DNA from: CAXGUU01 sp964012875
GTDB lineage: Bacteria > Pseudomonadota > Gammaproteobacteria > Ga0077536
DNA length: 11,116 bases
Assembly: GCA_964012875.1 (NCBI GenBank)
Contig: CAXGUU010000097.1
Location: forward strand, 1 to 11,116
Direction: 5' to 3'
In this document: positions 1 to 6,444 of the stretch, one piece after another
Position numbering within the stretch: the first letter of the stretch is position 1
Layout: each line of letters opens with the position of its first letter
Position numbers and translations under genes: made by a program
Notes under the pieces: model-generated
Databases searched by the model: none
The model's input: only the letters and a program-made list of their open reading frames with translations
What the model was told of the DNA's origin: nothing

Positions 1-396
1 TCCCGGGTGCTCGCTATCATGAATACCGACGTGATGGTTCGCCCGCCGACATTGATGGTGAGCAAGGTCACCGTCAACAAAAGCCGCTACACCAATATCC
101 TGATGGGTACGGTGCAGGGTGCTATCGCCAACGGTGTGCTGGATGCGGTTCGTGCCGGTGATATTCCCCGCGACAAGGCCGATGACCTCGGTATTATCGT
201 TTCGGTCTGGTTGAACCCAAGTGTCGCCGACAACGACAAGCTCGACCATAAAATTCTGTTCGACATCCATCGCGAAGCAACGGCAAAAGCGATCAAAAAG
301 GCCATGTCAAACGAGCCTTCGATCGACTGGTTGCTCGAGCATCAGGACGAGTTGGTGCACAAGTACTACCAAATGGGGCTGGACGGAAAGATCTGA
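1..396 (+). CDS. fae: Formaldehyde-activating enzyme (Fae) family protein, 5'-truncated by the window edge
   Basis: The reading frame is open from base 1 to a TGA at 394-396, so about 131 C-terminal residues are visible and the start lies outside the window. I recognise the Fae fold from the run RPPTLMVSKVTVN, followed by a Q-G-A-I-ANGVLDAV helix, IPRDKADDLGIIVSVW, and a tail with the REATAKAIKKAM helix. These match the KPxTLMxxKVTI, GxAxAVxDAVxxGxIP and EATxxxIxxA segments of Fae. Fae condenses formaldehyde with tetrahydromethanopterin in the cytoplasm, the entry step of the H4MPT-linked C1 oxidation pathway. The N-terminal part carrying the family's catalytic histidine is not in view. The sequence is divergent from canonical Fae and may be one of its paralogues (Fae2/Fae3 type), whose function is less certain. 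The family call is firm; the activity is only probable. Confidence 0.85.
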   Translation, partial: SRVLAIMNTDVMVRPPTLMVSKVTVNKSRYTNILMGTVQGAIANGVLDAVRAGDIPRDKADDLGIIVSVWLNPSVADNDKLDHKILFDIHREATAKAIKKAMSNEPSIDWLLEHQDELVHKYYQMGLDGKI

Positions 397-592
397 TGCG
401 GGATATCCGGGTTCGTTTTACCGACAACGGAGCATCCGGCCCTCATGATGGCGGACCGTTATAGGCATTCGGTTTAACGAATACTGACCACTGCCTTTTA
501 CTGTTTTCGTCGCTGCCTGACCCCGAAGCTGAGACTAGGGTTACAGCGTCGAAACGCTTCAACGAAGGATTGCCTGGCTTGAGCTGGCAAGC

Positions 593-751
593 GTTGGGGT
601 TTTTAGCATTTGGGCGTCTTGTCCTGGCATTGGTATTTTTGCTCTGAATCCTCCGGGCTTATTTGTGTTGTACCTTTTGTTTGGGTTGTTCAGTTTGGTT
701 GTGACATTGGCGATGATTATTCGAAGCGAGAAAAATCGTTCTTGCACTTAA
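593..751 (+). other. Hydrophobic open frame without a canonical start (possible small membrane-protein remnant)
   Basis: One frame, open from 539 to a TAA at 749-751, encodes two hydrophobic stretches. The first is VGVFSIWASCPGIGIFAL. The second is LFVLYLLFGLFSLVVTLAMI, ending in a charged tail R-S-E-K-N-R. This looks like a small protein with two transmembrane helices or the C-terminal end of a larger one. No ATG, GTG or TTG lies in this frame before the second hydrophobic stretch, and no ribosome binding site is visible. I do not recognise a family. It is most likely a fragment or chance; T-rich DNA readily yields hydrophobic translations. Confidence 0.2.
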
Positions 752-760
752 CCCGTCGCT

Positions 761-778
761 TTAGACGCATGCGCCTAA
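761..778. repeat. 18-bp near-perfect palindrome
   Basis: TTAGACGCATGCGCCTAA reads the same on both strands except for one mismatched pair (TTAG-A/G-CGCATGCG-C/T-CTAA). It is followed at once by a second, 10-bp perfect palindrome, AAGCGCGCTT. It could be a protein-binding site or a weak hairpin. No gene start directly downstream clearly depends on it. Confidence 0.3.
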
Positions 779-845
779 GCGCGCTTGCGCCGTGCTGATC
801 AAGCAGGGCTGAATAGCGAGTGAAATCGTCAGCAGAGAAAACGAC

Positions 846-1071
846 ATGAAGACAGGGTTAACCTCAATCACCACATTAGTGCTGAGGTATCCTGATACCA
901 CTGGCCGCGCAATGATCGCGGATGAAAATGCCGGGGACGCTCGCTGTCGTGTGGTCGAATTCGACGGTATCGTTGACCAAGGGCGTCGACATCATTGCCC
1001 GGAATGAAGACGGCCAGATTGTAGGCTGCAAGGTCATGATTCGGTTGTTAAAAGGTACTGATATCGTCTGA
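846..1071 (+). pseudogene. SnoaL/NTF2-like domain protein remnant, frameshifted
   Basis: Two overlapping frames together read like the C-terminal half of a SnoaL-like (NTF2-fold) polyketide-cyclase-type protein. The first frame (ATG at 846, stop at 1005-1007) gives DENAGDARCRVVEFDGIVD. The second, offset by one base and entered near 973-980, gives GVDIIARNEDGQIVGCKVMI and then R-L-L-K-G and a stop at 1069-1071. In the family a strand of the type 'vEFDGTVDG' is followed by 'GVDxIxxDxxGxIvxxkVMxRPLk', so the two pieces belong together. One extra base in the ACC at 976-978 would explain the break. The composite is about 74 residues, short for the roughly 120-140 residue family, so the N-terminal part seems lost as well. 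A sequencing or assembly indel is the main alternative. Confidence 0.5.
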
Positions 1072-1189
1072 CATCGCATGATGAAAGTGCTTCAGAGCGG
1101 TCAGTGAACGATCTCAAATCGACAACCGTGGAGTAATAGCGAAGCACATCCTTGCAATTGTCTGGCATCCCAACGAGCGCTGGGAAGTA

Positions 1190-1501
1190 TTGAGCGAGAT
1201 GGAGAAGCTCGAATATCTGAAATCCTTGGACGATTACATCAGTCAGGGTCGTGCTGACGGCGCCGTGGTTCTGGGCTGGAGCAAAATCGACCGCACGCTG
1301 CCGAAGGCTCCGGACAAAGGTTTCATTGGCGTGTTCAGGGTTGGCAGTGCTGAACAGGTGCACGAATTTGAACAAGCCGTGCTCGAGTCCGATTGGTATA
1401 CCTACTTTGATTCCACGGATATCGCGATTTGTCTTGAAGGTGCGACCGCGTCCGAACCCCACAGGGTATACGCGGGGCTTCTGGATGTAGCATTGGACTA
1501 A
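1190..1501 (+). CDS. DUF6616-like small protein, start uncertain
   Basis: A 103-residue product if the TTG at 1190 is used. The stop is TAA at 1499-1501. The protein shows a dimeric alpha/beta-barrel-like pattern: a helix around MEKLEYLKSLDDYI, a strand ADGAVVLGWSKID, then FIGVFRVGSAEQVHEFEQAV and SDWYTYFDSTDIA. The 'GWYxYF' type ending reminds me of the DUF6616 family; this is recognition from memory and moderate. The frame stays open upstream to 1085 and encodes KHILAIVWHPNERWEVLSEM, which looks like a genuine first strand and helix. No ATG, GTG or TTG occurs there, however; an ATA at 1136, two bases after a GGAG, sits where a start would be expected. The gene may therefore have lost its start codon or use a rare one. 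Its function is unknown. Confidence 0.55.
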   Translation: MSEMEKLEYLKSLDDYISQGRADGAVVLGWSKIDRTLPKAPDKGFIGVFRVGSAEQVHEFEQAVLESDWYTYFDSTDIAICLEGATASEPHRVYAGLLDVALD

Positions 1502-1563
1502 CCCATCTTGGTGTCACGCAACACCGTGCCCACGTTGATGGCACGGACAGTCAGGAGAACAAC

Positions 1564-1986
1564 ATGTCTAAATTGACGGATAGCGAACGCGATGAATTCA
1601 TGCGTTCACTGCGGTACGGAATATTGACCATGCAGCGGGCTAATGGGACGCCTGTCAGTGTGCCGGTGTGGTTCGACTGGACCGGGGAAATGATCCGCAT
1701 GTTTGCGTTAGCTACGTCTCCGAAAATCGCGCGATTGAAAGCACGCCCCGAGGCGTCGCTGCTTGTCGTCAACAATCTCGATGAAAAAGAGGCCTGGGTG
1801 GCATTCGATGGCCCGGTCGCGATCGTGGATGACGGCGGCATCGATCTGGCCGAAACGTTGGCGGCTCGCTATTGGGATCTTTCCGAACCGAGGAAGGCTG
1901 AAATACTGGAGGAGTGGCGCGCTGCTGCTTCACAAATGGCGTTGTTGGAGCTTAGGCCGGAAAAAATTCGCTCGTACAAGGGTTGA
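1564..1986 (+). CDS. Pyridoxamine 5'-phosphate oxidase-fold (PPOX) family protein
   Basis: 140 residues, ATG start preceded by AGGAG at 1553-1557 with six bases of spacing, stop TGA. The N-terminus has the PPOX/FMN-binding split-barrel pattern: a strand ending in GILTMQRANGTPVSVPVWFD, then EMIRMFALATSPKIARLKAR (the segment that usually touches the flavin or F420 phosphate), and ASLLVVNNLDEKEAWVAFDG. Small members of this family bind FMN, F420 or heme in the cytoplasm and reduce or scavenge varied substrates; the true substrate cannot be read here. It is the only clearly intact gene in the segment between fae and the EamA exporter gene. It is followed after about 15 bases by a broken cupin gene, so the two may once have formed a unit. 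Confidence 0.8.
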   Translation: MSKLTDSERDEFMRSLRYGILTMQRANGTPVSVPVWFDWTGEMIRMFALATSPKIARLKARPEASLLVVNNLDEKEAWVAFDGPVAIVDDGGIDLAETLAARYWDLSEPRKAEILEEWRAAASQMALLELRPEKIRSYKG

Positions 1987-2001
1987 CAGGCCTACAGCGT
2001 C

Positions 2002-2328
2002 ATGACGGGCCAGCTCCTCAAACCGTCCAAAGTCGAAATCATGTTGCCTGAAGGTGTGGCAGGTCGACGTTATGCCGAACCACTCACACACGGCACCATG
2101 TGACTCGGATTCTAGGCGCCGCGCGGTCACGACCCGCAGCAAAACTACGAGCAGGATGAAATCTATATCGTGCAGTCAGGGCATGGGGTCCTGGTGAGCA
2201 GCCTGAATACGACGGCTTTAGAAGCCGGCGATGCTATATTCATAGCGGCCAGCGAAGTTCATCGATTCGAAGATTTTTCGGATGACTTCAGCGCCTGGGT
2301 GGTGTTTTGGGGCCCGATTGGCGGCTAA
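2002..2328 (+). pseudogene. Cupin-domain protein with two in-frame stop codons
   Basis: A single frame of 109 codons from ATG 2002 to TAA 2326-2328 reads as a complete small cupin: MTGQLLKPSKVEIMLPEG, then RRYAEPLTHGTM, APRGHDPQQNYEQDEIYIV, LEAGDAIFIAASEVHRFEDF and WVVFWGPIGG. These match the RGHDPQ-HEQDEIYIVLSG and PAGxEHRFEDFS blocks of a common cupin_2 subfamily. The frame is interrupted by TGA at 2101-2103 and TAG at 2113-2115, both inside the strand linking HGTM to APRGHD, with no indel. The usual metal-ligand histidine before EQDE is also replaced by tyrosine (QNYEQDE). This fits a gene decaying by point mutation. Readthrough is conceivable but unsupported, since other genes here stop normally at TGA and TAG. 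Confidence 0.7.
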
Positions 2329-2377
2329 CGAAACGACGCTTACTATTGCGTTCGGCTCGGTGTAACAGGCACACGGT

Positions 2378-3265
2378 TCAGGCGCCCAGGTATTTCCTGC
2401 TTTCTATCCACAGCACAGTGCCAATGATGATGGCGATACCTGCCAGCTGAATAAGCGCCAGGTGCTGATCAAGTAGGAGGTAACCCAGGGCAACACTGGT
2501 TGCGGGTTCGATGTTCATGATCATCGCGGCCTTGACAGGACCGATTTCCGCGTTGACCACAAACAGCATGATAATCCCGAATGTGTAGAAAACCGGCGCG
2601 CCCAGAAAACCAAACCAGGCATATGGGGTATGGGGCAGGGCAACGCTATCGTTGGTCAGGGCGACTGCGGTGAACATGGCCACGGCGGTGAGCAACATGT
2701 GCAGGGTAATCGGGCGCGAATCGCCGCCATTCCTGACGCGCGTGCTGAATACCATGACGATGGCAACACTGAGTGCGCCAGCAAGGCACAGCAACAGGCC
2801 AATACCGCCAAAGGTTTCCGCTGACACATTCAGCGCGCACAGAACACCAACAAAGGCGATGCCGAGCGCAATTGCCGTCCGCGCACTGAAGGGTTCCTGA
2901 CCGGAAAACCATTCAATCAGGGCAATAAAAATCGGGAAGGTATAGAACGTCGCGACCACGACGCCCAATGGTAAGTACTGTAAGGCCGCCAGAATGCAGT
3001 ACGCGTAAGTCGCGAACAGGCACCCGAGTGCCATCGAACCATAGCGCTGCCTAGGCGGCAGCGCCCACGGTACGCCCCTGGCGCGAAGTAACCATGCCAG
3101 GATCAGCACCGCGGTCACGGTCCGTATCAGCAGTACGGCGACCGGGGTAGCACCACCGGTAAATGAAACCGCGGCTAGGCTGGTGTTGGCAGCGAACGCC
3201 ATACCCACGAGCAAGGCCATTAAGGTGCCATGTCCGCCACGACGGCTCATCGGTGGTTCTGACAT
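2378..3265 (-). CDS. EamA/DMT-superfamily inner-membrane transporter
   Basis: About 295 residues from ATG at 3265 (a TTG at 3280, five codons upstream, is an alternative start). The protein is almost entirely hydrophobic, with roughly ten predicted membrane helices forming two EamA repeats. The first repeat starts at GTLMALLVGMAFAANTSLAA and carries the short loop ARGVPWALPPRQRYGSMALG. The second repeat includes GFLGAPVFYTFGIIMLFVVN and closes with the family's typical 'EPATSVALGYLLLDQHL' segment. DMT exporters move metabolites, drugs or amino acids across the inner membrane; the substrate cannot be predicted. It follows the LolA-like gene on the same strand after a gap of about 26 bases and faces the cupin pseudogene tail to tail. 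Confidence 0.85.
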   Translation of the reverse strand: MSEPPMSRRGGHGTLMALLVGMAFAANTSLAAVSFTGGATPVAVLLIRTVTAVLILAWLLRARGVPWALPPRQRYGSMALGCLFATYAYCILAALQYLPLGVVVATFYTFPIFIALIEWFSGQEPFSARTAIALGIAFVGVLCALNVSAETFGGIGLLLCLAGALSVAIVMVFSTRVRNGGDSRPITLHMLLTAVAMFTAVALTNDSVALPHTPYAWFGFLGAPVFYTFGIIMLFVVNAEIGPVKAAMIMNIEPATSVALGYLLLDQHLALIQLAGIAIIIGTVLWIESRKYLGA

Positions 3266-3291
3266 CAGCCGTTCAACCAACTGCAGATCGA

Positions 3292-4098
3292 TCAGTGTCC
3301 GCCACGCTTCAGGGTGCTGATTTGGAACATCGAATTGTCGAGGTCCGGGTCAATTTCGATCTCATCGATCTGAAAGACGCTGGTGGAGCCGACCTTGTGG
3401 TCAATCATAGTCATTTTCCACGGCACGAAGCGCTCGCCATCCGGCTTAATCTGCTCTCGATCGGCGATGAGTTCCTTGCGCAGCTCACCGTTCAAGCCGA
3501 GAAACTCGGTACGAACCGGCAAGCAAACGTCCTTGTCGATAAAGAATCGAACCTTGCTGTAGCGGCCGTTTTCGTCCGGGCGCGTCGTTTCGAGCACGTA
3601 GGCAGGGAAATCTTCGAGCATAGCGTCCTCGACGCGGACAACCTCTTCCCGTTCGTCGACGCTGTAAAAATAGCGGAAGTCGTCATAGGTGAAATCCGTG
3701 CGCATGATGGAGCCGAAGAAAGAGTCACCGGTTACACGGCGGACGCGTTTAATTTTCGGCGAGTACATGTTGTAGGAAACCACCGAGCGTTCGGCGTCGT
3801 CGTTGACTAACACTGCCACACCCTTGTCGTCGATGGGTTCGAGCATGCGCACAAGGACCCGACTGTCGTTATCTTCTGAGCGTCGCCACATGATCTCCCT
3901 CAGCGAGTCACGCTCGTGCCCGTTCTTGCCAATGACCTTGACCCGTTGCAGCTGGCTCGCCGTTCTCGCGGGTAAGGAACGATCGGCGCATGCCTTAACC
4001 TCCGGGTCTTCAATGCGTGAAGTGTCGAACGCAGATGAAGCGAGCGGGATGCAGAATATCGCGAGCGAAGAAGCGAACAGTTTGATCTGTGCCGTCAT
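3292..4098 (-). CDS. Periplasmic LolA-like 'outer membrane lipoprotein-sorting' family protein
   Basis: 268 residues with an N-terminal signal peptide (LFASSLAIFCIPLASSAF) and ATG start preceded by CGGAG about eight bases upstream. The central part has the signature of the LolA-like family PF17131: VLVRMLEPIDDKGVAVLVND, then SPKIKRVRRVTGDSFFGS and MRTDFTYDDF, and a C-terminal LRKELIADREQIKPDGERFV. These proteins have an open beta-barrel-like fold that binds a lipid or other hydrophobic ligand in the periplasm and often sit next to RND-type or lipid-export genes. The gene follows the CuMMO operon on the same strand after about 110 bases, so it may be read partly from the same message or from its own promoter. 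A link to monooxygenase-linked membranes or hydrophobic substrates is only speculation. Confidence 0.8.
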   Translation of the reverse strand: MTAQIKLFASSLAIFCIPLASSAFDTSRIEDPEVKACADRSLPARTASQLQRVKVIGKNGHERDSLREIMWRRSEDNDSRVLVRMLEPIDDKGVAVLVNDDAERSVVSYNMYSPKIKRVRRVTGDSFFGSIMRTDFTYDDFRYFYSVDEREEVVRVEDAMLEDFPAYVLETTRPDENGRYSKVRFFIDKDVCLPVRTEFLGLNGELRKELIADREQIKPDGERFVPWKMTMIDHKVGSTSVFQIDEIEIDPDLDNSMFQISTLKRGGH

Positions 4099-4130
4099 GG
4101 GTTATCTCCGATAAAAGTTAAGACGTCGCG

Positions 4131-4160
4131 ATTGTATGGGAAAGCGCGCGTTCGATGCAT
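4131..4160 (-). promoter_or_regulatory. Possible promoter for the LolA-like gene
   Basis: On the minus strand a TACAAT (4131-4136), one base off the sigma70 -10 consensus, lies about 32 bases before the start codon. About 17 bases further up, only a weak -35 (TGCATC) is found. A near-palindrome GTTCGATGCATGAAC overlaps that position and might bind a regulator. Weak support. Confidence 0.25.
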
Positions 4161-4210
4161 GAACGACTGGTTGTTTACCCGCATTAGATTTTTCGAAGGG
4201 GGTATTCGTC

Positions 4211-4789
4211 TCAGCGCATACGAGGCCCGGTGATGCCGGGTATCGAGGGCAACGATCCGCTACCTTTGCCGACGACGAGTTGCGCCTTCAACCCCTTTTC
4301 CATGTGCTGTGCCAGATCGCAATGGACGAGGTAGGTTTGATCGTCGCTGGGCACGATTAAGATACCCCTGCGTGATGTGCCGCCGCTCGCTTCGAGATGA
4401 AACATGCCCTGCGGATACAGATATCGCGGCAGGCCATGCACCATCCATTGATGACGGACCTTGTCCCGGTTGTGCAAGGTTACATTCAGGCGGCTGCATG
4501 GTGGTACTTTCCATTGGTGTTGGTCGAAACCGAAGCTGGTATCGGCGCGGGCAAATTCGCGGCCGACCGCAACGGTGATTTCGATGTCGGTTGCAATGGC
4601 TTCGCAATCCTGCGGTAGCGTACTGTCATTGCTGTTCATCGTCATGCCGTCACGGTCCAGCGTCATCGCGTGGTGATGATGGTGGTCATGGTGGTCTTCG
4701 TGGTTTTTGCCGGCTGCGTAGATGATGCCTGGCATCGTTAATACGATCACAATGATGTGCACCATCTTCATCATTACTTTCTGCGCCAT
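4211..4789 (-). CDS. His-rich secreted cupredoxin (putative mononuclear copper protein)
   Basis: 192 residues; the start is uncertain between ATG 4789 and two ATGs five and six codons later. A signal peptide (MVHIIVIVLTMPGIIYAA) is followed by a His-rich stretch with eight histidines at residues 30-40 (HEDHHDHHHHH), a likely copper-binding tail. The rest (about 60-173) is a single cupredoxin domain. It has the first ligand in KVRHQWMVHG (His113) and the ligand loop YLVHCDLAQHMEKGL, giving Cys157 and His162. In ordinary type 1 sites the axial methionine sits five residues after that histidine. Here that position is Leu167, with a Met at 163 next to the histidine. The gene overlaps the end of the multicopper oxidase gene by 16 bases, so the two are co-transcribed. 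Likely roles are electron transfer or copper delivery in the periplasm; it is not a copy of any named protein I can assign. Confidence 0.8.
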   Translation of the reverse strand: MAQKVMMKMVHIIVIVLTMPGIIYAAGKNHEDHHDHHHHHAMTLDRDGMTMNSNDSTLPQDCEAIATDIEITVAVGREFARADTSFGFDQHQWKVPPCSRLNVTLHNRDKVRHQWMVHGLPRYLYPQGMFHLEASGGTSRRGILIVPSDDQTYLVHCDLAQHMEKGLKAQLVVGKGSGSLPSIPGITGPRMR

Positions 4790-6444
4790 GGCGAAAGCAA
4801 AGTGATCAGCATCACCATCAGTGCTATCCAGAAGATTGAGCGGCGATCGTCATGTCTGTGCGCAGGCTCACCCAGATAATCCATGCCCATTCCGGTAAAC
4901 ACCGGCAGTTCTCCCCGGTAGTAGGCCGGATTGAAAAACAGCGCGAGTTTTTCGAGACCCATGCGCGGCTGCGGCAGCCCGCGCTCACCGATGTAGGATT
5001 CATCGACCACCAGGCTCACATCACCGCCCGGCCCGATGCCGTCGGTCGTTACTGCTTTTTCCCGGTGGTCGTGCAGCAGCCAGGCACCTTTGCCATAGTT
5101 ATGTAGACCGTCATTTGTTGAGAGCAGTGCGAGGTCCGCGCGCTGGGCCGGGGCGATCCAGAAAACATCGCGTTGCTCAGGTGTCGTCAGGGCAACACCG
5201 TCGCGGTGCGTCAGTTCGGGTTTGTGACCGTGAAAGTGCAGCGCTATTCCTTCGCTGCCAGCGTTCAGAATTCGTAGATGAGCGCGTTCGTTCTCAGCCG
5301 TCACGATCAGCGACTCCTGCAAGGTGTATGGAAACGAACGCCCGTTCAGGAGGAAGTACTCAGGCACACGTTGGGTGATGTTGTAGTCACGGTGAATGGC
5401 TCGCGAAATGCGCCGCGGATCGCTTGATAATTGAATACGGTTATTGAGTTCACGGTCGATCTCGGTGTAGTGCAGATCGTACTCGCGATCGAAATCGATT
5501 CGACTCGCTGTCGAGCGCACACGTACTCGCCCGGCGCCGATATTGAAGGTCTGCAGGGTGTTGTTTGGCCGGTTCTCCTCGACGATAAACAAGCCCTGCA
5601 GCCCCATCAGGATGTGGGTGTGCGGTTGCACGTGGCAGTGATAGAAGGCGGTGCCCGGCTGCCGCGGCCGAAAGCGGTAAGTGCGTTGTTGCCCTGGCTC
5701 TATGGGATGTTCACTGAAAATCGGTACGCCTTCGTTACCTTCGCCACTCTCAGTGACAAAAGGGTGGTCGACGCCATGGAAGTGAATGGTGTGGGGCAGG
5801 TAGTGTGTATTTTCGAGCGTTACGGACACTTCATCGCCCTGTTCCACGCGTATCGCGGGAGCCGGCAGGCGCAGCAGCCGGTTGGCGTCGACAGACTCAA
5901 AGTCGACCGTACTCATGCCCCGTGATTTCGGTGTAAAGATCCACGCGCCTGGCGCGACACCCGGGGCAATTTCGAAATGCGGCAGTACAACCGGCCCCTC
6001 GGGCGAGTGGCCGTTGAGTTCGATGAGTTCAAGGCGGATATGGATGCGATCAGGATCGCCGTCGCCGTCAATATCATCCTGCTTCTCGATAGTGTCTGGG
6101 GCGAAAAGCGATCTCATGAGTACGTCCGCAGAAACGTTGTTACTGCCAAGCACACTGACTGCAATGTCGTAGGGGTTGTCGGGCAGGCAGTCGTCGACAG
6201 CTTCTATTTCGACACCGGCGATAGTCTGCCGCCGGCGGTCGGCGTCGCCGGCAGGCGGACATACCGCGTCCAGATCCACTTCCGACATGCTCGATTCAAG
6301 CGTGGGCGCGGGTTCGCTGTAGCGGCTCTCTCCAGCCCACTCATAGTAATCGCCACGCCAGTCTTCAGGCACAAAGGCCGCCGGCAGGTATCGAATTATC
6401 ACTACGCCGGCGACCAAAATAATGAGCAGGCGAAGCAGCTTCAC
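4774..6444 (-). CDS. Membrane-anchored two-domain multicopper oxidase (laccase-like)
   Basis: 556 residues from GTG 6444, whose GTGA overlaps the stop of the upstream gene. An N-terminal membrane helix (residues 4-20) and a C-terminal one (about 536-550) suggest anchoring at both ends, with the body in the periplasm. Between them lie an extension with Cys62/Cys86 and a calcium-loop-like DIDGDGDPDRI (124-134), then two cupredoxin domains. Domain 1 has LPHTIHFHG (His218, 221, 223) and FYHCHVQPHTHILMG, giving Cys270, His275 and Met280 for type 1 copper and His269/271 for type 3. Domain 2 has LHFHG (His403/405) and LLHDH (His458/460), where the type 1 cysteine is replaced by Asp. The ligand set of a trinuclear cluster plus one type 1 copper is thus present. 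Such enzymes oxidise a donor and reduce O2 to water; the donor here (Cu(I), a cupredoxin, an organic) is unknown. Confidence 0.85.
   Translation of the reverse strand: MKLLRLLIILVAGVVIIRYLPAAFVPEDWRGDYYEWAGESRYSEPAPTLESSMSEVDLDAVCPPAGDADRRRQTIAGVEIEAVDDCLPDNPYDIAVSVLGSNNVSADVLMRSLFAPDTIEKQDDIDGDGDPDRIHIRLELIELNGHSPEGPVVLPHFEIAPGVAPGAWIFTPKSRGMSTVDFESVDANRLLRLPAPAIRVEQGDEVSVTLENTHYLPHTIHFHGVDHPFVTESGEGNEGVPIFSEHPIEPGQQRTYRFRPRQPGTAFYHCHVQPHTHILMGLQGLFIVEENRPNNTLQTFNIGAGRVRVRSTASRIDFDREYDLHYTEIDRELNNRIQLSSDPRRISRAIHRDYNITQRVPEYFLLNGRSFPYTLQESLIVTAENERAHLRILNAGSEGIALHFHGHKPELTHRDGVALTTPEQRDVFWIAPAQRADLALLSTNDGLHNYGKGAWLLHDHREKAVTTDGIGPGGDVSLVVDESYIGERGLPQPRMGLEKLALFFNPAYYRGELPVFTGMGMDYLGEPAHRHDDRRSIFWIALMVMLITLLSPWRRK

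Larger units (their letters stand above)
397..845. other. Gene-poor stretch between fae and the SnoaL-like remnant
   Basis: About 450 bases without a convincing gene. There is no rho-independent terminator with a T-tract after fae. The middle part (about 590-750) is T-rich and lower in GC than its surroundings and encodes the hydrophobic open frame listed separately. A near-palindrome lies at 761-778. The stretch looks like decayed or non-coding DNA. Confidence 0.5.

Noticed and set aside
467..482. Inverted repeat ATTCG-gtttaa-CGAAT after fae as a terminator
   Set aside because: The stem is only five base pairs and no T-tract follows.
1034..1462. Minus-strand frame of 142 codons opposite the DUF6616-like gene
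   Set aside because: It has no recognisable domain or ribosome binding site; the plus-strand translation looks more protein-like and continues the orientation of its neighbours.
2101..2115. Genome-wide stop-codon reassignment (TGA or TAG read as an amino acid)
   Set aside because: Other genes in the window end normally at TGA (fae, PPOX gene, pmoC) and TAG (pmoA, pmoB) exactly where their families end.
3163..3810. Long plus-strand open frame (215 codons) opposite the EamA and LolA-like genes
   Set aside because: It straddles the ends of two well-supported minus-strand genes, has no recognisable motifs and reads as the antisense shadow of their codons.
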